The notes: generated from the sequence alone by a model not told the origin. DNA of 64,000 nucleotides from Astropecten irregularis (GCA_963971285.1 OZ020261.1:5459983-5523982); one strand, 5' to 3'. Counted from the first letter of the stretch, positions 45,052 to 56,165 are shown. Numbers and translations are program-made.

Positions 45052-45062
45052 CTTATATAATT
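45052..45062. promoter_or_regulatory. TATA-box-like sequence in the intergenic spacer
   Basis: TTATATAA lies in moderately GC-rich DNA (44800-45240) with a GATTGGC (inverted CCAAT) at 44882. It reads as a TATA box on either strand. On the minus strand it could serve a distant 5' UTR exon of mesh-like gene A; on the plus strand an unidentified transcript. Confidence 0.25.
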
Positions 45063-45463
45063 GCTGGCGTGCGCGCGGGAAGGACAGTGGGTAATTTTGA
45101 GTTTTTAAAGTTTTACCACACGCGTCGGCATGCCGTATACGTATAACTTAAGTTGTCCTTTTTTTCCTAGAAGAAAACCTTGCTTTGAGTTGTTATGGAT
45201 AACGATGCTGCACAACGGTCCATAGTGGAATGTTTCTGTCGAGTCAGTGTTCTAGCGGTGTAAAGTTGAGTACTTATTCATAGTTGAATTTTTATGTCCA
45301 TACGTTTTATGCACTCATTGCCAGCCCTAGCAACTCTGTGTTTCCCAGAGTGCTTTGTGCACAGCCAGTTATGCGCTATCTTCGATAAGGTCCATTGTTT
45401 ACTTGTGGTACGTTGTTAGAGCGCCCTCTTTGGCACAAAATGACACAACCTGTAGATACGATT

Positions 45464-45929
45464 AGGGGTGCACCCAAGTAAATAAACTCCCATAGACAAC
45501 AGTGGTAAATCCTCAAACTTCAAAAATCATTAAACAATTTACAGAACTCTGACAGCTGTTCAAGTTGCACGGAAAAATGATGATGAACATGTCACATTTC
45601 ATTTTCTTTTCATTTCATGGTAGTGTGACCATTGCATTTTTGAGATAAACTCATTCTCAGCTGGATCACTCCAGTCAAAGAAGCCATTTTCAAAAAAACA
45701 TCCCTCTGCAAAGCGGCTAAAATAGACCCACTTTCTCACCCAATTGCATCAAAAATGGTCACAAATGGAAGCCCAGAGTCCAGGCAGGAGGTCCAGTGCC
45801 ATATTTCTTCAATCCTTCATTTTCAAAGCTCTCACAACTCTCTTATTTAAAATATATTGAGTGCTTAACTTTTATTCATGAGCTCGGCGGACGGATTTTG
45901 GCACTATTTTCTTGGGTGCACCCTTAGTC
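45464..45929. mobile_element. TIR element with AGGGGTGCACCCAAG ends
   Basis: AGGGGTGCACCCAAGTAAAT at the left and TTTTCTTGGGTGCACCCTT at the right. About 466 bases, no coding frame. The ends resemble those of the element at 39145. Confidence 0.68.
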
Positions 45930-46137
45930 TACCCCATCTCAAGACTCCACAAAGTTTTGACAACAGAAATACGGCCTAAGGAACACATACAAGGCAATTT
46001 CAACAGACAATTTGGAGGCAACCAACTACATTCCAGTGATACAAAAGGGAAATGTTTGTAGTTCAAAAGACATCGGGTTTCTTTTCTGGCAGTTTCTCAC
46101 TATTCCCAAGGAAATTAAATGAACAACTAATTGCCTG

Positions 46138-46379
46138 CGGCCAATTTCATAAAAATGTTAAGCACAAATATTTGCTAAGCATGACATTTCTGTCTTAATA
46201 AAAACAAGGACTAACAACCAAATTTCCACATGTTGTGTATCACTTGTGATTGTTCTGTGACTGTTGTTCGATGACCATGAATATCAAATGGAATTTTCAA
46301 TGGTGGTTTGTTTTATTGGGCGAGATATTTTTGTGCTAAGCAAATTTGTGTGCTTAACAGTTTTATGAAACTGGCCCCT
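46138..46379. mobile_element. MITE family D in intergenic spacer
   Basis: CGGCCAATTTCATAAAAATG and TTTATGAAACTGGCCCCTG. A family G element begins at its right end. Confidence 0.85.
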
Positions 46380-46497
46380 GTTTTGTTTAATGCAAAGGAT
46401 CACATATTGTACTGATCCGGATCCCATTTTAGCGTACCCTGCACAGGAGGTGGATCCCTAAAAATCGGATCATTTCCGTTAAACAAACAGGCCCTTA
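46379..46497. mobile_element. fold-back element family G, inverse orientation
   Basis: CCTGTTTTGTTTAATGCAAA, TTTTAGCGTACCCTGCACAG and GTTAAACAAACAGGCCC. Confidence 0.78.
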
Positions 46498-47510
46498 AGA
46501 TGATTGTTTGGAACTGATTGTCAGTAAATTGCCTCATGTGACATGGGACTCAGACTGCAAAATCATTTGGAGGCGCTAGGTCACGATAGGAAAGAAGAGC
46601 CTTCTCAATGTAGTGGTGAGGGTGGGCATGCGAAATTTAAAAGGTTGGTTCAAGTTGCTCTTGAAAATACCAGAACAAGTTACTAAATTCATGATTTGTA
46701 GAAAATATATAAAAAAAAAAAACCTTAACCATCTAAACTCATACTCCTAAGACCAACGCAACAAACTTACCACTGTTAAGGAGGTTAATTTAACATTTTT
46801 TGATCAATGTCATTTTTTATTCTAAAGCGTTTTCCATAATTATAACATTGAAATCTCAAATCAACAATTTAGTGTTAATTTCAGATGTTTTTATTTAATT
46901 CACTTGCATAATCATAACGTAAAAAAACTCAACACCATTGAGAAATCTTTGAAGTATTGACCAATGTTAATGTAAAAATACTTGAAAATCATATTTTCAA
47001 AAAAAAGGAAGAAAATTCCAGTGCACTACCCTATTGACTAACAATTCACTTCCGATTGTTTTCATCTAACCTTACGAACAATAGTAATTCAAAATTGTTG
47101 ACATCTTAAGACTATAAATTAGTTCAATTAAATCAATCAATTCATTCAATCATCAAAATACTAGATTAGTACATTACAAATCACAAAGTAGGCCTATAAC
47201 ATGATGTGTAATGCACTTACCCACAACTCGAAACAAAAAATACCATAAACCTAAAAATTCCAAACATTGTTTTAATTGCCACTATTTTGTAATCAACTTC
47301 AATTTATTTAACAAATTCACGAACGTGTAAACGTCTTTGTATTCGATCTGAGAAGGTGCACAAAGCTAATCTACGTCATATAACCAATACACTAAACAAG
47401 ATGCTAACCAAATATTTAAATTTAGGCAGAAAGGGTAAAACTAGACAAATGTAGATATTTAATAATTTGGCAAACTTGTGAAATATTACCAAGTTTTAGT
47501 GGAGACATAG
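46498..47510. other. AT-rich intergenic spacer, nothing recognised
   Basis: No supported gene or repeat family. Poly-A/T tracts only. Confidence 0.5.
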
Positions 47511-47751
47511 GGCCTTTTCGAAACGGAGGCTCAGGCTCCGTTTCAGGCTCCGGCTCCATTTCGTGAATCCATTTTGAAATAACATGTATCAAAATAGACA
47601 CTTTTGGCGGCGGCTCTGAAGTAGATTATCTGGTTTAAAAAGGAAAACAGAGCCTCAGCTTCAATGAAAAACCCGCAACCTATGTTTTCAGCATATGGAT
47701 GTCAGAGCTGGAGCCTGAGCCTGAGCCTAAGCCTCCGTTTCGAAAACGCCC
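47511..47751. repeat. family H element
   Basis: GGGCCTTTTCGAAACGGAGG and CCTCCGTTTCGAAAACGCCC ends, with GAAGTAGATTATCTGGTTTA in the interior. Confidence 0.83.
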
Positions 47752-47882
47752 AAAGAAAGGGGCTAAAACAACACGTCTCCTCCAAATTTGTCCTAAAATT
47801 TCTACGTTACGACTTCAAAAGTACATTATTACTGTAAACTACTATAAAACACTCATTACTTTGTGATCATTTTCAAATACTT

Positions 47883-48003
47883 AGGCTGCATCCAAATCTG
47901 TTGTCCAGAGCCAGGTCTAGGTCTTCGCTCCATTGGAAATACGCACAGACACCAAAACAATAGACCTAGCCGTAGCTCTCGAAGCCCGTTTCGGACACAG
48001 CCA
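47883..48003. repeat. family I element
   Basis: GGCTGCATCCAAATCTGTTG to GCCCGTTTCGGACACAGCC. Confidence 0.78.
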
Positions 48004-48369
48004 CAGCTGCGTAAATTGTGACGAGACGAATCTATGAAAAGACGTGGATCTTATTCCAAAATTAACTAAAACTTTTCAGGAATCAACCACGATATTCTTT
48101 GTTTAACATGCTATAACAAAGCCATGCAAGACAAATTCACTAACATCCCAGAGAATCTTATGAATCTTTCAAATTCCCTTAGTCGGAACAAATATTCATG
48201 CCAACATTACACGTTAAAATATACCACTACCATTTCATTGAAATGACTACAATCATAATTTTAGAAGCGCTATTTTTCTGTATGAGCAAACGAACGATTA
48301 TTTACACATTAGGCTCCAATGTAAACTTGAACATACAACACATAAACTTGAAGTCTAACAAAAACAATG

Positions 48370-48595
48370 GATGCAGCATTGCTGCGTGTATCATTGAAAC
48401 GACCCTTGGGGTATGGCGGTGTGGGCGTGGTTTCATGGCTTCTGACTGCCAAACGAACACACTGATAATTGACTATTGGGGTCACCACCAACGTAGGGCT
48501 GCACTCAGTTGGTAGAGCGCCCGTACGGTATTCAGGAGGTCGCCGGTTCGAATCACGCTCCAGTCAATTTGTCTTTGCTCACTTTTCAAAAACAT
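48370..48595 (+). repeat. tRNA-derived SINE S1, plus orientation
   Basis: CTCAGTTGGTAGAGCGCCCG and CGCCGGTTCGAATCACGCTC, preceded by the shared GGTTTCATGGCTTCTGACTG extension. Confidence 0.78.
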
Positions 48596-49108
48596 TCTTC
48601 AATTGAACATTGACATAATGAAAACCTTTATAAGAGGACTTAATCCGACTTTGTTTGAAAGTTTCTTTTTCGTCAAACCACGGAACATATTTCCCCTCTT
48701 GACATAGCATTCCAAAGAAATAATTTCACAACACGACATCAGATCCTTGTTTCAGCAACATTTATAGGCCCTACCTCTACTGTTTCCATGCTGGCAAACT
48801 GAAAACATTATCAAACATATTTCACTGAAGATTCTGACGTCCTCTCAATTTTCCAAAAGCTTCCGTCAAATTTTAGCCCCGCCTTTTAAAGAGGCACTCA
48901 CTTGAGACAACAATTTTCTTGTACATTTTTATGTCATGGATAAAATTTGCTTTTCCCCCTGAAAATATGAATACCCAATTTTAACAATACAACATAAAAG
49001 TGTTATCGTTATAATGATTGAATTGTAGGCCCTCAAAAGATGAAACGGATTTGAGTTTCTCACTTAATACAGATGGATTTTGAGCTTTTCCTGAATTTTC
49101 CTAAAATA
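48596..49108. other. 3' flank of mesh-like gene B
   Basis: No gene or recognised repeat. It may hold the 3' UTR of gene B if the AATAAA at the stop is not used. Confidence 0.4.
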
Positions 49109-49112
49109 TTTA

Positions 49113-49292
49113 TTATTCCTTGTCCTTTTCCTGGTCTTTGAAGCCACCGTCGTCATCTGCAGCATTGGTGGCTGCCTTGTCGTCTTTGGTTCCCATCTCA
49201 ACGTCTCCTCCTTCACCAGCTGCTTTGGTCTCTACGGGCTGGTAGGCGCTATCAGGCGGCCTCGTTACTCCCGCTCCTCCCGATGTGCGCTT
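49113..49292 (-). CDS. mesh-like gene B last coding exon (acidic tail)
   Basis: Acceptor GACCAG|AAGCGC; 59 codons then TAA TAA. The tail reads KRTSGGAGVTRPPDSAYQPV and ends DDDGGFKDQEKDKE. It is unrelated to the gene A tail. An AATAAA (49109-49114) overlaps the stop region and could be a polyadenylation signal with a very short 3' UTR, but this is uncertain. Confidence 0.87.
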   Translation of the reverse strand, partial: KRTSGGAGVTRPPDSAYQPVETKAAGEGGDVEMGTKDDKAATNAADDDGGFKDQEKDKE

Positions 49293-49740
49293 CTGGTCAA
49301 CACCAAACGAAATGAAAGATCAAAACTGGGTTGGATTGCAATAAGCGGTCTTAAAGGCATTGCATACGTTTGGTAATGACTCTGAAAATGTATGGCAATA
49401 AAAACTTACTTGGTGAGAAGTACAGCTGCTTTGGATAATATAATGCATATTGAGAAACGTTCAATTCGAAGTACCGCGGTTATGGAAAAATATGTCACTT
49501 TTTATCTCCAAAAATTATGAATCTGAGAAGCGTTATGGCCGTAACACTTCTCAGCTATTGACTAACTGTTATCTGGCGTGAAATAACCGCTCTAGTTTGT
49601 CGCCAAAATCTCACAAACGCTACCACCTTTTGAATTGAAACTTTCACAGGTTAGTTTTATGGTATATATATACAATTATATTGGTTTGAAACAAACAATA
49701 GGCTCAAATTACCAAACGTATGCAATCCCTTTAAAGAGCT

Positions 49741-49885
49741 GTCTATGTGGCCTTTATGAAATGGGGCTTGATGCTAGGCTTGGCATTTGTTTTTCTACTG
49801 CCATTTTGTGTCCTAAATGAAATGAAGGGCTTGAGATACATGGCGAAGCTGGAGCCTTTCCCCAGCTTCATCCACTCTTTCACAA
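49741..49885. repeat. family L element, shorter
   Basis: TGGCCTTTATGAAATGGGGC, GATGCTAGGCTTGGCATTTG, TGAGATACATGGCGAAGCTG. Confidence 0.68.
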
Positions 49886-50018
49886 GACAGTTAAAATAAC
49901 TCCACCGCATATGCCTTGCATTTGGCAGCAAAATTATCCAATTTTGCACCACTCTATAAGCACTGTTAAAATGCTGCACATTTTAATCAATTTGTACATG
50001 ATTTTATTTTTTTTTTAC

Positions 50019-50128
50019 CTTTTTGTAGAAATAGATGCCGAGACCCACGACAAGAACGACGACAATAATGACAATAATGACCACGACGACAATGACAGCC
50101 GTACTGGCACCGCCTGTCTGTCCTTCCT
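50019..50128 (-). CDS. mesh-like gene B exon (transmembrane helix)
   Basis: Acceptor TTTCAG|AGGAAG; donor AAAAAG|GTAAAA. Encodes an almost pure Val/Ile helix, TAVIVVVVIIVIIVVVLVVG, then IYFYKK at the cytoplasmic face. Confidence 0.92.
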
Positions 50129-50466
50129 CTGAAAGATTGATGTAAAGAAAGATAATTGACAGTGACGAACATTTCCATATTAGGAATGAAACAGTACTCG
50201 TATAGGACATTCAGTAGGACACCATTAAGATAATAATGATGACTGTGAGATCAATGGTAAAAATACGACGACTTTTTCATGTTTCTTGGTTTAGTGTGTC
50301 TTGGATCATGTCTCAGTCTTAATTTTCTGTCATTTTTCCACTTGAACTATTTCCCCTCTGTTTTTTAATTCGCATACAGGTTCTTCTCAGTTTCAAATGT
50401 TATCTTTTGAAAGGATTTCTCATTTCGAATTTACTTAAAATGTTGGTATGCTAGAATAGGGAAAAT

Positions 50467-50610
50467 AATGGGAGACTTTGGAGAATCGGTCTTCAAGTCA
50501 ACAGCGCACGCGCACGCAATTGTGAACATGCGCGCTTTGTTTTGCGTCTGCGCTGTTGTGCGTGCGCGTGCGCTGTTGACTTGAAGACCGATTCTCCAAA
50601 GTCTCCCATT
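50467..50610. repeat. fold-back MITE family C (gene B intron)
   Basis: Complete copy between the sushi 2 and TM exons of gene B. The flanks read ATAATGGGAG and CTCCCATTAT. Confidence 0.85.
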
Positions 50611-50781
50611 ATCATTAGCAGTATGAGAAATTCATGAAAAATGATGTATTGACCAATATTTCATATTTTTGGTTTTCATTTGATCTTTATTGAATAAGGA
50701 AATGACACATGTTCCAAAAGTTAAAATTAGACGACATTTTTTAAATAACCCAATGAAGTCTGATTCTTAAAAAAAACTCAC

Positions 50782-50958
50782 GTTTCAAGCATCTAGTCTC
50801 CTCTCCAGTCCACTTCTTGTCTGATCCACATGTTCTAGTGGTACTACCTTCCATGGGCACTCCTTCGTCACACGTAAAGGTGGCTGTTATTACGTCTCCC
50901 TTGACCGTTACTTCCATGCTGCCGAACTCGGGAGCAGTCAGGGTACCACACTTGACCT
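50782..50958 (-). CDS. mesh-like gene B exon (sushi 2)
   Basis: Acceptor TTTCAG|AGGTCA; donor GAAAC|GTGAGT. Sushi module: VKCGTLTAPEFGS, ATFTCDEGVPMEGSTTRTCG, KKWTGEETRCLK. Confidence 0.92.
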
Positions 50959-51041
50959 CTGAAAATAAAGATCGGTATAATTAATGAAAATGTACATCAG
51001 ATACTCTCTTATATATTAATGATACTGTCTTATATTCATTA

Positions 51042-51193
51042 TTAATAGGAGACTTTTGAGACGTTGGCGGCAGCAGACTGAAGTCTCTTTTGCTAGCTCT
51101 AAGAATGCGCGCGCAACTGTAAGCATGCGCGCGGTGTTGTGCGCGTGTGTGCGCGTGCGCTATCAAGTTGAAGACCCAGCTCCAAAGTCTTCC
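51042..51193. repeat. diverged fold-back MITE family C
   Basis: Starts AATAGGAGACTTTTGAGACG and ends AAAGTCTTCC. The CGCGCGCAACTGTAAGCATG centre is recognisable. Confidence 0.7.
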
Positions 51194-51198
51194 TTTGC

Positions 51199-51247
51199 GG
51201 TGCCCGCCGCGATATTGGATTCGATTCTCCCCGCTGACCCCAGGTAG
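51199..51247. repeat. orphan copy of the palindrome spacer
   Basis: GCCCGCCGCGATATTGGATTC and CCGCTGACCCCAGGTAG match the spacer of the 26.75 kb palindrome but lack both arms. Confidence 0.65.
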
Positions 51248-51365
51248 CAGTCCTAAGATTGGAGCCCAGGGCCGTACACAGGAAAATGGCAACATAAAAA
51301 CATATTTCAGAAATACTGTGGCCGTTTTTCACTGTTTCTTCAAAAAGCGGGCACCGTAGCGAACT

Positions 51366-51810
51366 AAAAGGTAGTATCATACTTTGTTTTTTGTCAAAAA
51401 AATACAGATTCATGGGCACACATTATCAAGACAGACACAGTTACAGTCATCTGTAAAAAATTCAGTCCCATACGGTGCCAACTTTATTGAGAAAACAGTG
51501 AAAAACGGCCACAGTATTTCTTAAGTTTTTCCTCTTTTATTTTTGATCTTTTAAAAGATCAACAAGATTTTTGGTCGTTGTTTTTACAAATTTCTGGATA
51601 AATACACCATTTCAGGCAGAAACATTTTAACGGTATGTTTCTACCATCACCATCTTCATACTCTGTAAGTTACACGTAAATCTGTGAACATTTCTGTTTT
51701 GGTCTCTTACCAAAGTATGATACTACCTTTAAATTTATCGTCCTTGATATTTTTGCCCATGAATCTGTATTTCTTTGACAACAACCAAAGTATGATATTA
51801 CCTTTAAGGG
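51366..51810. mobile_element. MITE family A plus an adjoining partial right end
   Basis: A full element runs 51366-51732 in the opposite orientation to most. A second right end (ATATTTTTGCCCATGAATCT to TTACCTTTAA) abuts it, and a short internal fragment lies at 51300-51358. Confidence 0.78.
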
Positions 51811-51985
51811 TTCACACATTGAAACTAGTCAGAAAAACTGACCGACTGCACTGCACACCCACGCAGCATACAGACTGACTAAGCAGGAACTTGGTTCCAA
51901 ACCTCTGAGGCAACCACAACCCTCTTGGTCCAAAGTTCTAAAAAAAATAAAAATAAGTTTTTCTGACCCAAATTCCTCAACCTAC

Positions 51986-52171
51986 CGAAACATGAGGGCT
52001 CGGAGCTGTCAGACCACTTGCCATTCTCGCTGCACTCTCGCTGTGACTCGCCCAGGAAGATGTAGCCTTCACTGCAGGCGTACCTGATCTTGGAACCCGG
52101 GGCGTGGTGGTTGTCATCCACGAATTCTTTTGTTCCATGGGCGGGGGTTGTCAGGAACGGACACATCAACA
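51986..52171 (-). CDS. mesh-like gene B exon (sushi 1)
   Basis: Acceptor TTACAG|TGTTGA; donor TTTCG|GTAGGT. A full sushi module in one exon: LLMCPFLTTPAHG, IRYACSEGYIFLGESQRECS, GKWSDSSEPSCF. Confidence 0.92.
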
Positions 52172-52384
52172 CTGTAAGGAGATAGACAAACATGAAATAA
52201 ATTTTATGTTTTAAAAACAGTTTCTTTGCTTACTTAACCACTGAAACTCTTTGCTTACTGTTTGGGGAGAGTGCAGCGTTCAGAGTAGCCCTCCACAGCA
52301 ACAGGAACAAGTTTGATAGCCAATAATTTCTAACGAAACATTATTCAATACAAGTAATAAACTGCTTCTAACAGCTCATCAGCC

Positions 52385-52480
52385 AAAAATGACCTGAAAT
52401 ATATCAAATGTTTAGAGTTAGGAGGGACTGACGCGTTTCGATCCTAGCAGGATCTTTCTCAAAGGCTGACGCGTTTCGAT
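52385..52480. repeat. family M fragment (gene B intron)
   Basis: GGACTGACGCGTTTCGATCC and CTAGCAGGATCTTTCTCAAA, then a second GACGCGTTTCGAT. Confidence 0.62.
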
Positions 52481-53113
52481 GCACTTCCAAAACAGGTGCT
52501 GCCCTAGCACTAGCTACATATAGGGCCCACTGAAAAGGCACAGGTCCAAAATCAGTCATGATCAACGGATGCCACAGACAGAATTATACTCCTTCCAAGT
52601 TTTTGTTATGAGCATGTGGGGACTATCATCCAAAAGACAACATAAAAACAATGTCGAAAGACTGAACAAAATTCTGGGATTAGGATGACAATATTTAGTC
52701 CTGGTTTTCTTTGGCTTCGAAAGAAACATAGGCAGAATATTCAAGTGTCCCAACTCTCTAGAAAGCCCTTCCGAAGTAGCTCAGTTTTTCGTTAACGCAA
52801 ATCTAAAAAAAATGCTTGGAGTTAGGAGGGCCTGGCACGTTTTGATCCTAGCAGGATCTTTCTGAAAGGCTATATGACGAAGGACAAGAACGTGTGATTG
52901 AAAGAAGCACACATGAATGGATGAGAGGATCAGGACAATAGGGGAGATGGGAGGGTGGGGGAAGGTAATATTGGTCAGACAAAGAGAGGTCAGGTAGGCA
53001 AGATCAAAGGTACCAGACTACATAAGGGTGGGGAAGAATATGTGATTTTCCAACAGTTTTTTTCTGATCCCGCAAATTCAAAAAGAGACAGTGATTGTCT
53101 TCGTTTGACTCAC

Positions 53114-53208
53114 ATTTTTCTGAAGCAGATGAAGCCTCTGCGACGGCATGGGAGTCCCTTGCCGTCTGCGTGGCAAACTCTTTGTTCTTCGTCACCTGGT
53201 AATCAAAC
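53114..53208 (-). CDS. mesh-like gene B exon (post-vWD segment, second part)
   Basis: Acceptor ACATAG|GTTTGA; donor AAAAT|GTGAGT. Encodes FDYQVTKNKEFATQTARDSH..ASEK. In gene A this is fused to the preceding exon. Confidence 0.85.
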
Positions 53209-53451
53209 CTATGTAGACAGAAACAAAGAACTTGAATTAGTTATTAGTGAAATCCATTCAATAATATACAGTAGCCATAAATATGTGTTCTCTGGAGAGT
53301 ATTATGCCATATTCATGTGAAGCGATGTTCATTTCGGTTCGTCATAAAATTTAAAATCATACAGGAGAAGGCCTATATCATGACCGATTCTGCTGATTTG
53401 CTAAAATATAATTTTGCCATTTTATTTTGTCGTGCGGCTCTGAAAAAGAGC

Positions 53452-53697
53452 TGGGCCAATTTCATAGAGCTGCCTAATCACCATAATTTGCTGAAGCACC
53501 AAAAACCTTAGTAAAAAAATCAGTATGTCAGCCAAAAGTTCTGGTGAATGTTATGCTTAGCAAACAATGGCCGAATACAAGTCAAAAGTAGTATTAAACA
53601 TCACATGACAATGTGGTTGGTAATTCTGTTTGATCAAGGAAGATTATTCATGCTTAAGCACATTTTGTGCTTAAGCAGCTCTATGAAATTGGCCTCT
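53452..53697. mobile_element. MITE family D, variant
   Basis: TGGGCCAATTTCATAGAGCT and GCTCTATGAAATTGGCCTC ends. The interior is divergent (GCCGAATACAAGTCAAAAGT). Confidence 0.78.
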
Positions 53698-53932
53698 GGT
53701 TAACTCGACGTTTCGACCAGTATACTCTGGCCATCTTAAGGAGAATTCTCAATAGTTCTAAATGTACTTAAGAGTCTCACGTAGGATTCAATAATCGGAT
53801 ATTATCCCCAATGCAATGGACTGGTTGAAATGAACACATACCTACGAAGAATAAGTACGAAATGGTGGAGCTAACCTGACTCTAGCTATGAAAATAGGAT
53901 CCGTTTCAGACGAATCTAAAATGTTTTAAATC

Positions 53933-54190
53933 TCATTGAAAAGTGAACAAAGAAACATTGACTGGAGCGGGATTCGAACCGGCGACCTCCTGAATACCGT
54001 TCAGTCGCTCTACCAACTGAGCCATCCAGCCCTACGACGGTGGTGATCCCAACAGTCAATTATTTTTGCTCGTTTGGCAGTCCGAAGCCATGAAACCACT
54101 CACACACCGCCATACCCCAAGGATCATTTCACCGATACGCGCAGCAATGCTGCAAACTGGAAACGGTAATATGGGGGATCACTCAAGGAG
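53933..54190 (-). repeat. tRNA-derived SINE S1 (gene B intron)
   Basis: GAACCGGCGACCTCCTGAAT and CTACCAACTGAGCCATCCAG on the plus strand, with the same extension (TCCGAAGCCATGAAACCAC). Confidence 0.78.
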
Positions 54191-54377
54191 GATACAGCTT
54201 AAAACTAAAACTGTTTTAAAACTGTTTACATAGTGTTTAACATCGAATCAAACTCGAACCGATAATCTTCTCGCCCGCAGAAATTTTCTTCGTAAGCCTA
54301 ATCGCCTGTCGAACTTGGGCAACCCATGATAGCGCCCTCAAGTTCATGACCTCGCGCGTCTGTGTGACGTCACTTAC

Positions 54378-54525
54378 CTGCAGGGCTTGTCGTCATTGCA
54401 GACTTTGTTCAGTTCCCGTTCGGACAAACCGCTTGGAGGCTGGTAGAGCGGCCTGAACTCGTTGTCTTGGTAATCATCGTGGCCCTTTCCTCTAGAATAG
54501 AAGAAGAGAGATTCTTCCACTTCCC
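54378..54525 (-). CDS. mesh-like gene B exon (post-vWD segment, first part)
   Basis: Acceptor CTGCAG|GGGAAG; donor TGCAG|GTAAGT. Encodes WEVEESLFFYSRGKGHDDYQ and ELNKVCNDDKPC, aligned with the start of gene A exon 17. Confidence 0.9.
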
Positions 54526-54838
54526 CTGCAGGGCAAACCAAGTAAAACATTCGAGTTAGATCATCAGTCTGTTTTTAAGGCTTGGAGGTAGGAGTTGGAG
54601 GGCATTCATGATCAATACTAGGTTCGGACAGCCAACATTATTATGGGGGCAAAGGTGGCAAGTTTGACATATTTCAAGACTGATGCTACCAGCAATAATA
54701 CTCTGCAGGTTTGGGGTGATCTTTGAGCCCCTTGCTAACTACATGCAGCCTCCGACCCTCTAACGACTAAAGGCTTCCAATTTGTAGGGAGAGGAGCACA
54801 TCAGGACAGCTCTGTTTTTGAAAACTCCGGAGTCTTAC

Positions 54839-54971
54839 ATTTTTGTCCGAAGTCGCTGAAGATGACTTCCCCAGAGGCAGTGATGGAGACATCCCTGCCG
54901 TCAGGAGTCTGAAGGTCATCGGTATCATCCTCGTTCCAGTTCCCGAACAGGCCAGTGACCTCGTTCTTGCC
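54839..54971 (-). CDS. mesh-like gene B exon (vWD end)
   Basis: Acceptor TTGCAG|GGCAAG; donor AAAAT|GTAAGA. Encodes VTGLFGNWNEDDTDDLQTPD and IFSDFGQK, the conserved vWD end. Confidence 0.92.
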
Positions 54972-55087
54972 CTGCAAAAAGATACGAACCATATATCCAA
55001 ACAACATTATCCATCACTGATTGGAAGCTGGCATCCTGCCAGGGTTATTTGCATCCATTTTGCTGAACAGGGAACACAACCCGTACC

Positions 55088-55175
55088 GGGGTCGATTTCA
55101 CGAATACTTATGATCGATCGATCGTAACTGGAGTTATGATCAATCGTAACCTACGTAGGGATGCAATGCATCGCA
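55088..55175. mobile_element. MITE family E, half copy next to hexamer repeat
   Basis: GGGGTCGATTTCACGAATAC and ATCGATCGATCGTAACTGGA, then AACCTACGTAGGGATGCAAT. The sequence then runs straight into the CAGGCT array. Confidence 0.7.
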
Positions 55176-55462
<287 letters not shown>

Positions 55463-55475
55463 AAGTTTATCCCAC

Positions 55476-55621
55476 CTTGTACCCGTTGGGCAGCAGGATC
55501 ATAGCGGAGAGTGCGTTAGCGGTTGCCTCTACGACGACGCCAATATGTGAATCCTTAAACTGGAACACCATCTTCGGAACGACGCCATTGGTGGTATGAT
55601 TGGGGAAGAACACGGTGAAGC
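55476..55621 (-). CDS. mesh-like gene B exon (vWD)
   Basis: Acceptor TTCAAG|GCTTCA; donor ACAAG|GTGGGA. Encodes FTVFFPNHTTNGVVPKMVFQ and SAMILLPNGYK. A long hexanucleotide repeat begins about 13 bases inside the following intron. Confidence 0.87.
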
Positions 55622-55716
55622 CTTGAAAAGAACAAGACAAGATAGAGGATATTAGACCAAACATGAAATATTAATTAGTATGTAGGAGAAAAAAGCACAG
55701 TGAAAGCCTGTACAGC

Positions 55717-55861
55717 AATGGGATACTTTTGGAGAACCGGTCTTGAGTCAACAGCTCACGCGCAAACCATGCTTGCGCAATTGTGAGCATGCGCGCTTTG
55801 TTTTGCGCGTGCGTGCGCTTGCGCTGTTGACTTTAGACCGGTTCTCCAAAAGTCTCCCATT
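55717..55861. repeat. fold-back MITE family C (gene B intron)
   Basis: AATGGGATACTTTTGGAGAA at the left, GTCTCCCATT at the right, with the CGCACGCGC-type centre. Confidence 0.85.
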
Positions 55862-55872
55862 GACAACAGACC

Positions 55873-56140
55873 TGGGGCCAATTTCATACAGCTGCTTAAG
55901 CACACAATTTGCTTAAGCATGACAAGTCTTCCGCGATCAAACAGGATTAACCACCACATTTTCATGTGATGTTTACTTCTTTTGCCTTGTATTCGGTCAT
56001 TGTTTGCTGAGTATAACAATCACAATGAGTTTTTGCTGGCATACTGATCGTATTTACCAACTGAGGTTTTTGGTGCTTAAGCAAATTTTGGAGCTTAAGC
56101 AAATTTTGGTGTTTAAGCAGCTCTATGAAAGTGGCCACCA
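55873..56140. mobile_element. MITE family D, variant
   Basis: TGGGGCCAATTTCATACAGC and GCAGCTCTATGAAAGTGGCC. The interior resembles the 53.4 kb copy. It follows a family C copy by about 10 bases. Confidence 0.78.
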
Positions 56141-56165
56141 GGTGATCTAAAAAAAAGTGCGCCTT

